A stretch of 36,201 nt of DNA from an uncultured Collinsella sp. Its GTDB lineage: Bacteria > Actinomycetota > Coriobacteriia > Coriobacteriales > Coriobacteriaceae. Shown here piece after piece: positions 1 through 13,898 of this stretch. Every line of letters starts with the position of its first letter. The first letter of the stretch is position 1. The notes below the pieces were generated by a model. That model ran no database searches and had not been told where the DNA came from. It saw nothing but the letters and a program-made list of their open reading frames with translations. Position numbers and translations under genes: made by a program. Location: the NCBI GenBank assembly GCA_902490305.1, contig CABUDI010000017.1, positions 1 through 36,201 on the forward strand, given 5' to 3'.

Positions 1-75
1 TTTTCGTAGATTCCGCACGAGCCGAAGAGCACTTAATGTGCTCTTCGTGCGAGCCAGGACTTGACCGAGCGAAAA
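1..75. repeat. Nested hairpin repeat, copy A (left edge cut by window)
   Basis: Positions 11-61 align without gaps to 29929-29979, 39 of 51 bases identical. The centre is AGAGCACTTAATGTGCTCT. The apical stem pairs 23-32 with 38-47 (10 bp, 5-nt loop); a lower stem pairs 14-17 with 48-51. One stem pair is A25-T45 here and G-C in the other copy, a compensatory change. TTTTCG at 1-6 can pair with CGAAAA at 70-75, in the same place where copy B has its long outer arms, so the outer stem probably continues left of the window. No ORF lies inside. Function unknown. Confidence 0.7.
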
Positions 76-138
76 CCTTGCGCCTGGCCTTCGGCGACGC
101 GTGCTGGATGGTGGAATTGTGTGCAGCCCGGTTTTCCG

Positions 139-167
139 TTGACCGACGCCGGGGTCCCCGCCATAAT
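139..167 (+). promoter_or_regulatory. Promoter of rplJ-rplL
   Basis: A -35 box TTGACC (139-144) and a -10 box CATAAT (162-167) are separated by 17 bases. Transcription would start near 174 and give a leader of about 210 nt holding the L10-type element and the attenuator hairpin. The near-consensus boxes fit a housekeeping sigma promoter. Confidence 0.75.
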
Positions 168-187
168 ACTTTCGGTTCACGCACGAA

Positions 188-262
188 TCCGCTGCCAGAG
201 ACAGCCGGCGCAAACGGGCATCGCCCGCGAGCTTAATGGGACTTCCCGCCAGCCGAGGTGGT
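188..262 (+). promoter_or_regulatory. Ribosomal protein L10 leader (autoregulatory RNA)
   Basis: The segment GAGACAGCCGGCGC, a GC-rich hairpin (CGGGC, loop, GCCCG), CTTAATGGG and a final CCGAGGT match the layout of the L10 leader found before rplJ in many bacteria. There the L10(L12)4 complex binds its own mRNA. It is followed at once by a terminator hairpin, so control by premature termination is likely. Family assignment is by recognition of the pattern, not by covariance search. Confidence 0.75.
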
Positions 263-281
263 CGAGTAGATATGTCTTCTC

Positions 282-318
282 GCCCCCGTCGCTCATGCAG
301 CGCGGGGGCTTTCTTTTT
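282..318 (+). terminator. Attenuator-type intrinsic terminator ahead of rplJ
   Basis: GCCCCCG (282-288) pairs with CGGGGGC (303-309), extended inside by CGCT/AGCG around the loop CATGC, followed by TTTCTTTTT (310-318). It lies between the promoter with its L10-type leader and the rplJ start, so it would act as an attenuator rather than as the end of a gene. Confidence 0.85.
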
Positions 319-383
319 GGACATGCCCCCGTCACGTCCTTGTGGCGGACCGTGCCCGGAAAGAATTCGAGGAGGTGTAATTC

Positions 384-905
384 ATGCCCCAGCAGTACAA
401 AATCGACAAGGTTGCAGAGATCGAGTCCCGTATCGCCGAGAACGCCGGTCTGTTCGTCGTCAACTACAACGGTCTGACGGTTAAGCAGGCTCAGGAGCTG
501 CGTCATCAGCTTCGCGAGTGCGGCGCCGAGATGAAGGTCTACAAGAACAACCTGGTCAAGATCGCTCTCAAGAACCAGGAGCAGCCCGAGCTCGACGAGA
601 TTCTCGCCGGCCCCGTCGCTTATGTGTTCTACGAGTCCGAGCCGGTCGAGGCCGCTAAGGCCCTTAAGGACTTCTCCGCTAAGTCCAAGGGCGTCCTTGA
701 GATCAAGGGCGGTATCTCCGACGGCAAGGCCGTTTCCGCTGATGATGTTAAGGCTATCGCCGAGCTGCCCACCAAGGATCAGCTTCTCGGCCAGATCGCC
801 GGTCTCATCTCCGGTTTCGCTCGCGACATCGCTGTCTGCGTCAACGGCGTTTCCTCTGGTCTCGCTCGTTCGATCCAGCAGGTCTCCGAGCAGAAGGCAG
901 CCTAG
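384..905 (+). CDS. rplJ: 50S ribosomal protein L10
   Basis: L10 forms the base of the ribosomal stalk: it binds 23S rRNA near the GTPase centre through its N-terminal domain and carries L7/L12 dimers on its C-terminal helix. The 173-residue product has the family's usual length. The N-terminus (Lys-Val-Ala-Glu-Ile, then Leu-Phe-Val-Val-Asn-Tyr-Asn-Gly-Leu-Thr) and the segment Lys-Val-Tyr-Lys-Asn-Asn-Leu are typical of L10. A GGAGGTG ribosome binding site (371-377) sits 6 nt before the ATG. The gene is followed by rplL after a hairpin-rich 102-bp gap, and an L10-type leader with an attenuator lies upstream, so autoregulation is likely. Nothing looks broken. Confidence 0.97.
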   Translation: MPQQYKIDKVAEIESRIAENAGLFVVNYNGLTVKQAQELRHQLRECGAEMKVYKNNLVKIALKNQEQPELDEILAGPVAYVFYESEPVEAAKALKDFSAKSKGVLEIKGGISDGKAVSADDVKAIAELPTKDQLLGQIAGLISGFARDIAVCVNGVSSGLARSIQQVSEQKAA

Positions 906-920
906 TCGCTGTTTTCACCC

Positions 921-989
921 GCGGCGGCAACGCCGCACCCCTGGCGCATTCGCGCCGTGTTTTAACTGATCTCCGTGCATTCGCACGGA
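921..989 (+). other. Three consecutive hairpins between rplJ and rplL
   Basis: GCGGCG-GCAA-CGCCGC (921-936) has a GNRA tetraloop. GGCGC-ATTC-GCGCC (943-956) is followed by GTGTTTT and may be a weak, leaky terminator. TCCGTGC-ATTC-GCACGGA (972-989) has the same loop and ends just before the rplL ribosome binding site. Such structures could set the higher output of L7/L12 over L10 (four or more copies per ribosome) by processing, stability or partial termination. That role is inference. Confidence 0.55.
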
Positions 990-1007
990 AACCGAAAGGA
1001 CTTAGAA

Positions 1008-1385
1008 ATGGCTAAGCTTACCACCGATGAGATCATCGATGCTCTTAAGGAAATGACCCTTCTCGAGGCTTCCGAGCTCGTTAAGGCTATCGAGGACACC
1101 TTCGGCGTTTCCGCCGCTGCTCCTGCCGCTGTTGTCGCCGCTCCCGCTGCTGGCGCTGCTGAGGCCGAGGAGAAGACCGAGTTTGACGTCGTGCTCGAGG
1201 GCTTCGGCGACAACAAGATCCAGGTCATCAAGGCCGTCCGTGAGCTCACCAACCTTGGCCTGAAGGAGGCCAAGGAGGTCGTCGAGGGCGCTCCCAAGGC
1301 TGTTCTCGAGGGTGCCAAGAAGGAGGACGCCGAGGCTGCCAAGGAGAAGCTCGAGGCTGCTGGCGCTGCTGTCACCCTCAAGTAA
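1008..1385 (+). CDS. rplL: 50S ribosomal protein L7/L12
   Basis: L7/L12 forms the mobile stalk that recruits translation GTPases such as EF-G (fusA, also in this window). The product has 125 residues. It shows an N-terminal dimerisation domain (about 1-35), an Ala/Pro hinge (about 36-53), and the C-terminal factor-binding domain with Glu-Lys-Thr-Glu-Phe-Asp-Val and Ile-Lys-Val-Arg-like segments, ending in Ala-Ala-Val-Thr-Leu-Lys. The ATG at 1008 was chosen over upstream in-frame codons because the protein starts Met-Ala-Lys-Leu-Thr and a GAAAGGA site (993-999) lies 8 nt ahead. It is the last gene before a strong terminator, which separates it from rpoB. Confidence 0.97.
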   Translation: MAKLTTDEIIDALKEMTLLEASELVKAIEDTFGVSAAAPAAVVAAPAAGAAEAEEKTEFDVVLEGFGDNKIQVIKAVRELTNLGLKEAKEVVEGAPKAVLEGAKKEDAEAAKEKLEAAGAAVTLK

Positions 1386-1413
1386 TCAGGCTTTCTCGCC
1401 AGATTTCTTTGCA

Positions 1414-1452
1414 GACGGGGTTCGCATTGCGAGCCCCGTCTTTTTTGTTTTT
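1414..1452 (+). terminator. Intrinsic terminator after rplL
   Basis: GACGGGG (1414-1420) pairs with CCCCGTC (1434-1440). The stem extends inward to about 12 bp with one wobble and a 3-nt loop, and TTTTTTGTTTTT follows. It ends the rplJ-rplL transcript, so galU needs its own promoter. Confidence 0.92.
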
Positions 1453-1575
1453 CGGTCCCTCGACATCGGTTGCTCAAACTGCCATGTTCTGTAATTTGCG
1501 TCGTATCGGGCACCCTGCCGTTGGGCAATAAAATTGCACCATTCGAGCAATAATTTGCGTTGACCTGCTGAAGAA

Positions 1576-1603
1576 TTGTCTCTGCCTTGTAGCGACATAT
1601 AGT
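1576..1603 (+). promoter_or_regulatory. Candidate promoter of galU
   Basis: TTGTCT (1576-1581) and TATAGT (1598-1603) are 16 bases apart. This is the best pair in the 250-bp gap between the rplL terminator and galU. A hairpin GGCGCA-TCT-TGCGCC (1665-1679) then sits 4 nt before the ribosome binding site and might affect translation. No gene was seen in the gap. Confidence 0.4.
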
Positions 1604-1701
1604 TCCAGCGGTAAGATGCTTAGATATCGCAATTTGGTCTGCGGCCGCCGTGCCGCACGCACAGGGCGCATCTTGCGCCTGCGAAAGGATCTTTGAATAA
1701 C

Positions 1702-2610
1702 ATGAAAGCAATCATCCCCGCCGCCGGTCTTGGCACGCGTTTTCTGCCTGGCACCAAGTGCACGCCCAAAGAGATGCTGCCGGTGCTCGACAAGCCCGTC
1801 ATCCAGTACGTCGTCGAGGAGGCGCTCGATCCCGAGGAGGTCGACGATGCCATCATCGTTACTTCTCCCGGTAAGCCCGAGCTACTGAACTACTTCCAGC
1901 CCGATCGCTCGCTCGAGAACCTGCTGCGCGAGCGCGGCAAGAACGCCTATGCCGACGCCGTCGCCCACGCTGGCGGTATGCCGGTCGACTTCCGTTATCA
2001 GTACGAGCCCAAGGGCCTCGGCCATGCTATTCGCTCTGCCGCCGACGCCGTGGCAGGGGAGAACTTCCTGGTTCTTCTGGGCGACTACGTTGTGCCTAAC
2101 CGCGACATCTGCGACAAGATGCTCGCCGTTTCCAAGGAGCACGGTGGCGCTTCGGTTATCGCCGTCGCTGCTTGCTCGCCCGAGGAAGTCAGCCGCTACG
2201 GCGTTATCGCCGGTGAGCGCGTCGGTTCGCTCGAGGGTGCCGAGGACGTTGCCGATGCAGAGCCGGGCGCTGTCTGGCGCATCGGCGGTCTGGTCGAGAA
2301 GCCCGCTCCCGAGGCGGCTCCGTCCAATCTGTACATCGTCGGTCGCTACCTGCTGAGCCCGCTGGTCATGGACCTGCTGGCAGATCAGCAGGCCGGCAAG
2401 GGCGGCGAGATCCAGCTCACCGACGCCATGGCCCGTTCGCTCGACCGCGAGGCCATGTATGCCGTCGTCATTGACCCGCTGTCGGGCTACGACACCGGCA
2501 CTCCCTCTGGCTGGATGGCCACCAACGCCCTCATGGCCGCAAGCGACCCCCGCTTTGCCGATGCCTTCTGGGATGCCATCGACGAGCGCGGCGGCTTGAT
2601 GCGCAAGTAA
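1702..2610 (+). CDS. galU: UTP--glucose-1-phosphate uridylyltransferase
   Basis: The enzyme makes UDP-glucose from UTP and glucose-1-phosphate, a precursor for surface polysaccharide and galactose metabolism, in the cytoplasm. The protein has 302 residues, usual for the family. It opens with the nucleotidyltransferase signature Ala-Ala-Gly-Leu-Gly-Thr-Arg-Phe-Leu-Pro followed by Lys-Glu-Met-Leu-Pro. Ala-Asp-Ala-Val-Ala and Leu-Gly-Asp-Tyr-Val form the metal/uridine region, and Val-Glu-Lys-Pro is in the C-terminal half. The ATG at 1702 gives the conserved Met-Lys-Ala-Ile-Ile start; a TTG at 1693 is in frame, but the AAAGGA site (1684-1689) is too close to it. The gene sits alone between terminators, interrupting the common rplJL-rpoBC order. 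Confidence 0.93.
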   Translation: MKAIIPAAGLGTRFLPGTKCTPKEMLPVLDKPVIQYVVEEALDPEEVDDAIIVTSPGKPELLNYFQPDRSLENLLRERGKNAYADAVAHAGGMPVDFRYQYEPKGLGHAIRSAADAVAGENFLVLLGDYVVPNRDICDKMLAVSKEHGGASVIAVAACSPEEVSRYGVIAGERVGSLEGAEDVADAEPGAVWRIGGLVEKPAPEAAPSNLYIVGRYLLSPLVMDLLADQQAGKGGEIQLTDAMARSLDREAMYAVVIDPLSGYDTGTPSGWMATNALMAASDPRFADAFWDAIDERGGLMRK

Positions 2611-2630
2611 GCCTTCGGACATCGACATTT

Positions 2631-2663
2631 ACGGGCGCGGACCTCGGTTCGCGCCCGTTTTTT
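2631..2663 (+). terminator. Intrinsic terminator after galU
   Basis: ACGGGCGCG (2631-2639) pairs with CGCGCCCGT (2650-2658), followed by TTTTT. The 9-bp GC-rich stem and T run make a strong terminator between galU and rpoB. Confidence 0.9.
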
Positions 2664-2705
2664 ATAAGAGCTGCGATTGCTGGCTCTCTGTTCACAGAAA
2701 ATATA

Positions 2706-2719
2706 TGAACAGATGTTCG
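2706..2719. promoter_or_regulatory. LexA/SOS-box-like dyad upstream of rpoB
   Basis: TGAACAGATGTTCG contains GAAC-N4-GTTC (2707-2718), the core of the Gram-positive LexA (DinR) box. A further TGTTCA arm lies at 2689-2694. It is about 90 bp upstream of the candidate rpoB promoter and could be chance: an 8-base match is not rare in 36 kb. Confidence 0.25.
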
Positions 2720-2796
2720 GTATACCACTATCTACCTGCGTGTTTTCTGTCGAAAAACTTTGCTACTCCAAAAACTCAATCGCGTCAAGGCTTTTC

Positions 2797-2824
2797 TTGC
2801 CCAACGGTCGGTACCTGATAAACT
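2797..2824 (+). promoter_or_regulatory. Candidate promoter of rpoB-rpoC
   Basis: TTGCCC (2797-2802) and TAAACT (2819-2824) are 16 bases apart, about 70 bp before the rpoB start. The leader then has a hairpin TGGCGA/TCGCCA (2841-2861). It is the best candidate in the 287-bp gap after galU. Confidence 0.5.
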
Positions 2825-2897
2825 ATTAGGTTGCGATAACTGGCGAAGCCATGCCTCGCCAACCCACCGAGCATTTCCGTGAAGGAGGAAAAACCTG

Positions 2898-6389
<3,492 letters not shown>

Positions 6390-6395
6390 TTGACT

Positions 6396-10871
<4,476 letters not shown>

Positions 10872-10897
10872 TTTCCTAGTACGTTAACCGTCCTTCC

Positions 10898-10936
10898 AAA
10901 GACCCGCTTCCCAACAGGGGAGCGGGTCTTTTTTGT
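10898..10936 (+). terminator. Intrinsic terminator after rpoC
   Basis: AAAGACCCGCT (10898-10908) pairs with AGCGGGTCTTT (10921-10931), with TCCC/GGGG pairing inside around a short loop, followed by a T run. It isolates the ECF cassette from rpoBC. Confidence 0.92.
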
Positions 10937-10942
10937 TGAAGA

Positions 10943-10980
10943 AAACCTGCCAAAAAGGGACAGGTTTATTTTGGTAGGTT
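10943..10980. repeat. Intergenic repeat with two alternative hairpins
   Basis: AAACCTG (10943-10949) can pair with CAGGTTT (10961-10967). Alternatively AACCTGCCAAAA (10944-10955) can pair with TTTTGGTAGGTT (10969-10980), 12 bp with one G-T wobble. The two folds exclude each other. The loop holds AAAGGGACAG, which recurs at 26616-26625 inside another hairpin. It lies upstream of the ECF promoter, so it may act as DNA or belong to read-through RNA from rpoC. Confidence 0.5.
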
Positions 10981-10995
10981 ATTCATGCTTGAATT

Positions 10996-11024
10996 TGAAA
11001 CATTTCGTTCGGTCAAAGCGTATC
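10996..11024 (+). promoter_or_regulatory. ECF-type promoter of the sigma/anti-sigma pair
   Basis: TGAAAC (10996-11001), a 17-base spacer, then CGTATC (11019-11024). This is the form of promoters read by SigW/SigM-like ECF sigma factors (TGAAAC, 16-17 bases, CGTA or CGTC). No good housekeeping promoter overlaps it. It suggests that the sigma factor encoded 50 bp downstream activates its own gene. Confidence 0.6.
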
Positions 11025-11072
11025 TATGGTGAGGGCCTCATCAAGAATCATTAACGTCACCGGGAGGTGATT

Positions 11073-11591
11073 ATGGAAGAACAAGCTTTTAGACAGGCGG
11101 TCGAAGATCACCGGGATGTCGTGTTTCGAATCGCATTGACGTACCTGCGCGATCGCGCCGATGCCGACGATGTTGCACAAGACGTCTTTCTTAAGTTGCT
11201 CAAAAGCGATACGCATTTTGAAAGCTGGGAGCATCTTCGTCGATGGCTTATCCGGGTCACGATCAATGAATGCAAATCTCTCTTTCGAAAGCCATGGAGA
11301 CGCGTGGAGGATATTGAAAGTCTGACCGATTCGCTTTCGGCGGCGCAGGATGAGACCAAGGCGGTCTTGTCAGACGTTATGCGACTTCCGGAGCGATTCC
11401 GTGTTCCCATCGTGCTCTATTACTATCTGGGCTTTTCGACCTCAGAGATTGCCGAGTTACTGCATGTGCCAGCCGCGACCGTTCGAACGCGTTTAGCTCG
11501 TGGTCGATCGAAGCTCAAATTCATCCTAGAGGAGGGCGACCGTGAAATCCAATCAAATCAAGCAGGCCTTCGAGTCCATCCAAGCCGATAG
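11073..11591 (+). CDS. ECF-family RNA polymerase sigma factor
   Basis: An extracytoplasmic-function sigma factor redirects RNA polymerase to a small set of stress promoters. The 172-residue product has the two ECF domains: region 2 (about 8-55, with Tyr-Leu-Arg-Asp-Arg-Ala-Asp-Ala-Asp-Asp-Val-Ala-Gln-Asp-Val-Phe) and region 4 (about 105-155, with Tyr-Tyr-Leu-Gly-Phe-Ser-Thr-Ser-Glu-Ile-Ala and a helix-turn-helix ending Thr-Arg-Leu-Ala-Arg-Gly-Arg). There is no region 1.1 or 3. ATG at 11073 lies 5 nt after GGAGG (11063-11067). The last 50 bp overlap the next gene in another frame, so the two are probably translationally coupled. The gene is less GC-rich than its neighbours, and the cassette is bounded by terminators. 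The exact ECF group and regulon are unknown. Confidence 0.88.
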   Translation: MEEQAFRQAVEDHRDVVFRIALTYLRDRADADDVAQDVFLKLLKSDTHFESWEHLRRWLIRVTINECKSLFRKPWRRVEDIESLTDSLSAAQDETKAVLSDVMRLPERFRVPIVLYYYLGFSTSEIAELLHVPAATVRTRLARGRSKLKFILEEGDREIQSNQAGLRVHPSR

Positions 11592-12618
11592 CGATCTTGC
11601 CGACCGTGTTATTGATGCTGCGGCTGGAAAGCCGCTTCGTCGAAAGGGTCACGCGAAACCTCTGTATGTTGCCGTAATCGGATGTCTTGCCGGAGTGTTG
11701 GCGACCGGAGGGGTCGCCTACGCCGTCGTCAATTCCAGCTATTTTGCCTCTGCCTGGGGAAACCACGGCAACGGGGATTCCATTACCTGGACCAACGGCG
11801 GCTCATCGGGAACTAAATATACCTACACCAGAGAGTTTGGCGATGGCATCGCGCCCCAAAGCCTGGAAGGCGCAGTCCAGGAGGTTAATCTGTCCGTCGA
11901 GGGCAACGGCTATACGCTTGATATCCATGAGATGGCAATCGACCAAAACGGCTGCGGAGCCGTGACGTTTACGTTGTCCAATCCAAATGGAGTTAACTAC
12001 TACAAGCCAGCAGCAGAGATTGGCGAACTTGTTCTCTATGGTGAAGAAGAGCAGGGCATCGGCACGCCCGATATGAAGTTCGGCGAGGAATGGCCTGACA
12101 CACGCAGCACAATTGATAAGGACACATCAAGCGATACTGTCATTAATGGCACGATGTACTTTGCCGCTATGGATCGCGAGCGAGATTTGCAACATGCTGT
12201 CACCTGGAATATCCACTGGACCGAGGGTGAAGGTGAGAGTGCGAGGCGGTTTGAGGCGTCGACACCCGAGTTCAATATTGGAGCGTACGTCGATACAAAG
12301 GAACTCCGCTCCGGTGACTCGCCTCTTGAGATTAGCCCGTTTTCCATCCAGACGCACATCGATGATTTGGGCTATGAAGCAGTTGATAATAAGCTGACCG
12401 TCAGCTACAAGGATGGATCGGAGCAGATTATCGAAGATGACGACGCAGGGGTGTTCAACTTATATTTTTCTTATGGGCGCAATAGCGGAGAGAACATCTG
12501 GGTGCCAACGAAGTTGATTGATGTCGATCAAGTTGTCTCGGTAACCCTTGAAATTGTGAGGTATACATCAACAGGGGAGACCGAAACGAAAGAGCCCTTT
12601 ACCATCGTCTATTCGTAA
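11542..12618 (+). CDS. Membrane-anchored putative anti-sigma factor
   Basis: The 358-residue product has a short cytoplasmic N-terminus (about 1-38, Lys/Asp-rich), one transmembrane helix (about 40-63) and a large outside domain of about 295 residues rich in beta-type segments. This is the layout of anti-sigma factors that hold an ECF sigma at the membrane and release it on an outside signal. It resembles the DUF4179-type partners found beside ECF genes in Gram-positive bacteria, but I recognise no specific motif and the cytoplasmic part is too short for a classical zinc anti-sigma domain. The GTG start at 11542 has GGAGG (11531-11535) 6 nt upstream and lies 50 bp inside the sigma gene, a strong functional link. 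Confidence 0.65.
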   Translation: MKSNQIKQAFESIQADSDLADRVIDAAAGKPLRRKGHAKPLYVAVIGCLAGVLATGGVAYAVVNSSYFASAWGNHGNGDSITWTNGGSSGTKYTYTREFGDGIAPQSLEGAVQEVNLSVEGNGYTLDIHEMAIDQNGCGAVTFTLSNPNGVNYYKPAAEIGELVLYGEEEQGIGTPDMKFGEEWPDTRSTIDKDTSSDTVINGTMYFAAMDRERDLQHAVTWNIHWTEGEGESARRFEASTPEFNIGAYVDTKELRSGDSPLEISPFSIQTHIDDLGYEAVDNKLTVSYKDGSEQIIEDDDAGVFNLYFSYGRNSGENIWVPTKLIDVDQVVSVTLEIVRYTSTGETETKEPFTIVYS

Positions 12619-12625
12619 GATTTGG

Positions 12626-12658
12626 GGCCGCTTCCTACTAGGGGAAGCGGCCTCTTTT
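12626..12658 (+). terminator. Intrinsic terminator after the ECF cassette
   Basis: GGCCGCTTCC (12626-12635) pairs with GGAAGCGGCC (12643-12652) and is followed by TCTTTT. It closes the sigma/anti-sigma operon before the str operon. Confidence 0.9.
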
Positions 12659-12808
12659 GCGGTAAATGGGCGGTTAAAGCGAGCGGTATTCGTCTGAATT
12701 TCGGAAGTATGCGGCAAAATCTTGATAGGCCGCCCGGGCCGGGGATCCACCATCGCGCACAGGAGGGGATTCCTTTTGTGTAGGGTTTGCGGAAATGTGC
12801 CTATTTTG

Positions 12809-12861
12809 GGATACGCCCGGCGGCGTGGTCTGTTGACGGCACAGCTAACGCCACGTATCCT
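12809..12861 (+). promoter_or_regulatory. Promoter of rpsL-rpsG-fusA-rpsJ with upstream shared motif
   Basis: TTGACG (12833-12838) and TATCCT (12856-12861) are 17 bases apart, about 95 bp ahead of rpsL. Just upstream, GGATACGCCCG (12809-12819) is identical to a motif before rplC (30084-30094) and one base different from one before rplB (31949-31959). I see no gene between the ECF terminator and this promoter. Confidence 0.7.
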
Positions 12862-12954
12862 ATCGAACTGCGTGTTTCGTAGGGGGATGCTGACCCCTCG
12901 ATTCAAGCCGTTGCACTTTACAGAAAGCTGGAATCATTCGAGAAGGAGTACGCT

Positions 12955-13332
12955 TTGCCTACTATTAACCAGCTGGTTCGCCAGGGCCGTCGTTCCGTGC
13001 CCAAGAAGTCCAAGAACGCTGCTCTGCAGCACAACTCCCAGAAGCGCGGCGTGTGCACCCGCGTCTTCACCACGAGCCCCAAGAAGCCGAACTCGGCTCT
13101 TCGTAAGGTTGCCCGTGTTCGCCTTGTCAACGGCATCGAAGTTACTGCTTACATCCCGGGTGAGGGCCACAACCTGCAGGAGCACTCCATCGTGCTCGTC
13201 CGCGGCGGTCGTGTCCGTGACCTCCCTGGTGTCCGTTATCACGTCATCCGTGGCGCCTACGACGCTGCTCCGGTCCAGAACCGTATGCAGGCCCGTTCCA
13301 AGTACGGTGCTAAGCGCCCCAAGGCTAAATAA
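12955..13332 (+). CDS. rpsL: 30S ribosomal protein S12
   Basis: S12 sits at the decoding centre and controls accuracy. The 125-residue product is full length. It has Pro-Lys-Lys-Pro-Asn-Ser-Ala-Leu-Arg-Lys (42-51) and Gly-Gly-Arg-Val-Arg-Asp-Leu-Pro-Gly (84-92). Lys43 is conserved, but position 88 is Arg (codon CGT) where most bacteria have Lys. A Lys-to-Arg change at this place gives streptomycin resistance in Mycobacterium tuberculosis and E. coli. The start is TTG, with AAGGAG (12943-12948) 6 nt upstream and the usual Met-Pro-Thr-Ile N-terminus. First gene of the str operon. Confidence 0.97.
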   Translation: MPTINQLVRQGRRSVPKKSKNAALQHNSQKRGVCTRVFTTSPKKPNSALRKVARVRLVNGIEVTAYIPGEGHNLQEHSIVLVRGGRVRDLPGVRYHVIRGAYDAAPVQNRMQARSKYGAKRPKAK

Positions 13333-13357
13333 GCCAGATAACGTTTTGATACTTTCG

Positions 13358-13383
13358 CCGTGTGCCGCCTAAGCGCCGCACGG
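13358..13383 (+). other. Hairpin in the rpsL-rpsG intercistronic region
   Basis: CCGTGTGCCGC (13358-13368) folds on GCGCCGCACGG (13373-13383) with loop CTAA and a single C-C mismatch. In E. coli S7 binds the rpsL-rpsG gap to repress its own synthesis, so this stem may serve the same role. That role is inference by position only. Confidence 0.45.
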
Positions 13384-13405
13384 TAGACACTTAAGGAGAT
13401 TTCAC

Positions 13406-13879
13406 ATGCCGCGTCGTGCAGCAGCTAATCGTCGTGAGGTTCAGCCTGACGCCGTTTACAACAACCGCCTGGTGACTCAGCTCATCAACAAGGTCCTTCT
13501 CGACGGCAAGAAGGCCACCGCTGAGCGCATCGTTTACACCGCTTTCGAGATCGTTGCCGAGAAGTCCGAGGGTGGCGACGCTCTCGCTACCTTCAAGAAG
13601 GCTATGGACAACGTCAAGCCCACGCTCGAGGTTAAGCCCAAGCGTGTCGGTGGCGCTACCTATCAGGTCCCGATGGAGGTCAACTCCCGTCGTTCCACCG
13701 CTCTGGGCATCCGCTGGATCGTCAACTTCTCCCGCGCTCGCAAGGAGAAGACCATGGCCGAGCGTCTCGCCAACGAGATCCTCGACGCTTCCAACGGCCT
13801 GGGCGCTTCCGTCAAGAAGCGTGAGGACGTCTTCAAGATGGCCGAGGCCAACCGCGCGTTCTCTCACTATCGTTGGTAA
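13406..13879 (+). CDS. rpsG: 30S ribosomal protein S7
   Basis: S7 starts assembly of the 30S head by binding the 3' major domain of 16S rRNA. The 157-residue product is of usual length. It begins Met-Pro-Arg-Arg and contains Asn-Val-Lys-Pro-Thr-Leu-Glu-Val-Lys, Arg-Val-Gly-Gly-Ala-Thr-Tyr-Gln-Val-Pro and the end Ala-Phe-Ser-His-Tyr-Arg-Trp, all family hallmarks. AAGGAGA precedes the ATG by a normal distance. It is the second gene of the str operon, and fusA starts 20 bp later. Confidence 0.97.
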   Translation: MPRRAAANRREVQPDAVYNNRLVTQLINKVLLDGKKATAERIVYTAFEIVAEKSEGGDALATFKKAMDNVKPTLEVKPKRVGGATYQVPMEVNSRRSTALGIRWIVNFSRARKEKTMAERLANEILDASNGLGASVKKREDVFKMAEANRAFSHYRW

Positions 13880-13898
13880 GTTAAGGTAAGGAACTAAC

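Noticed and set aside
36..484. Short ORFs in the rplJ upstream region
   Set aside because: They overlap the promoter, L10 leader and attenuator, and lack start signals and family features.
12722..13372. A 216-codon plus-strand frame across the rpsL promoter and rpsL
   Set aside because: It overlaps rpsL in another frame and has no family resemblance. The upstream part crosses the rpsL promoter boxes.
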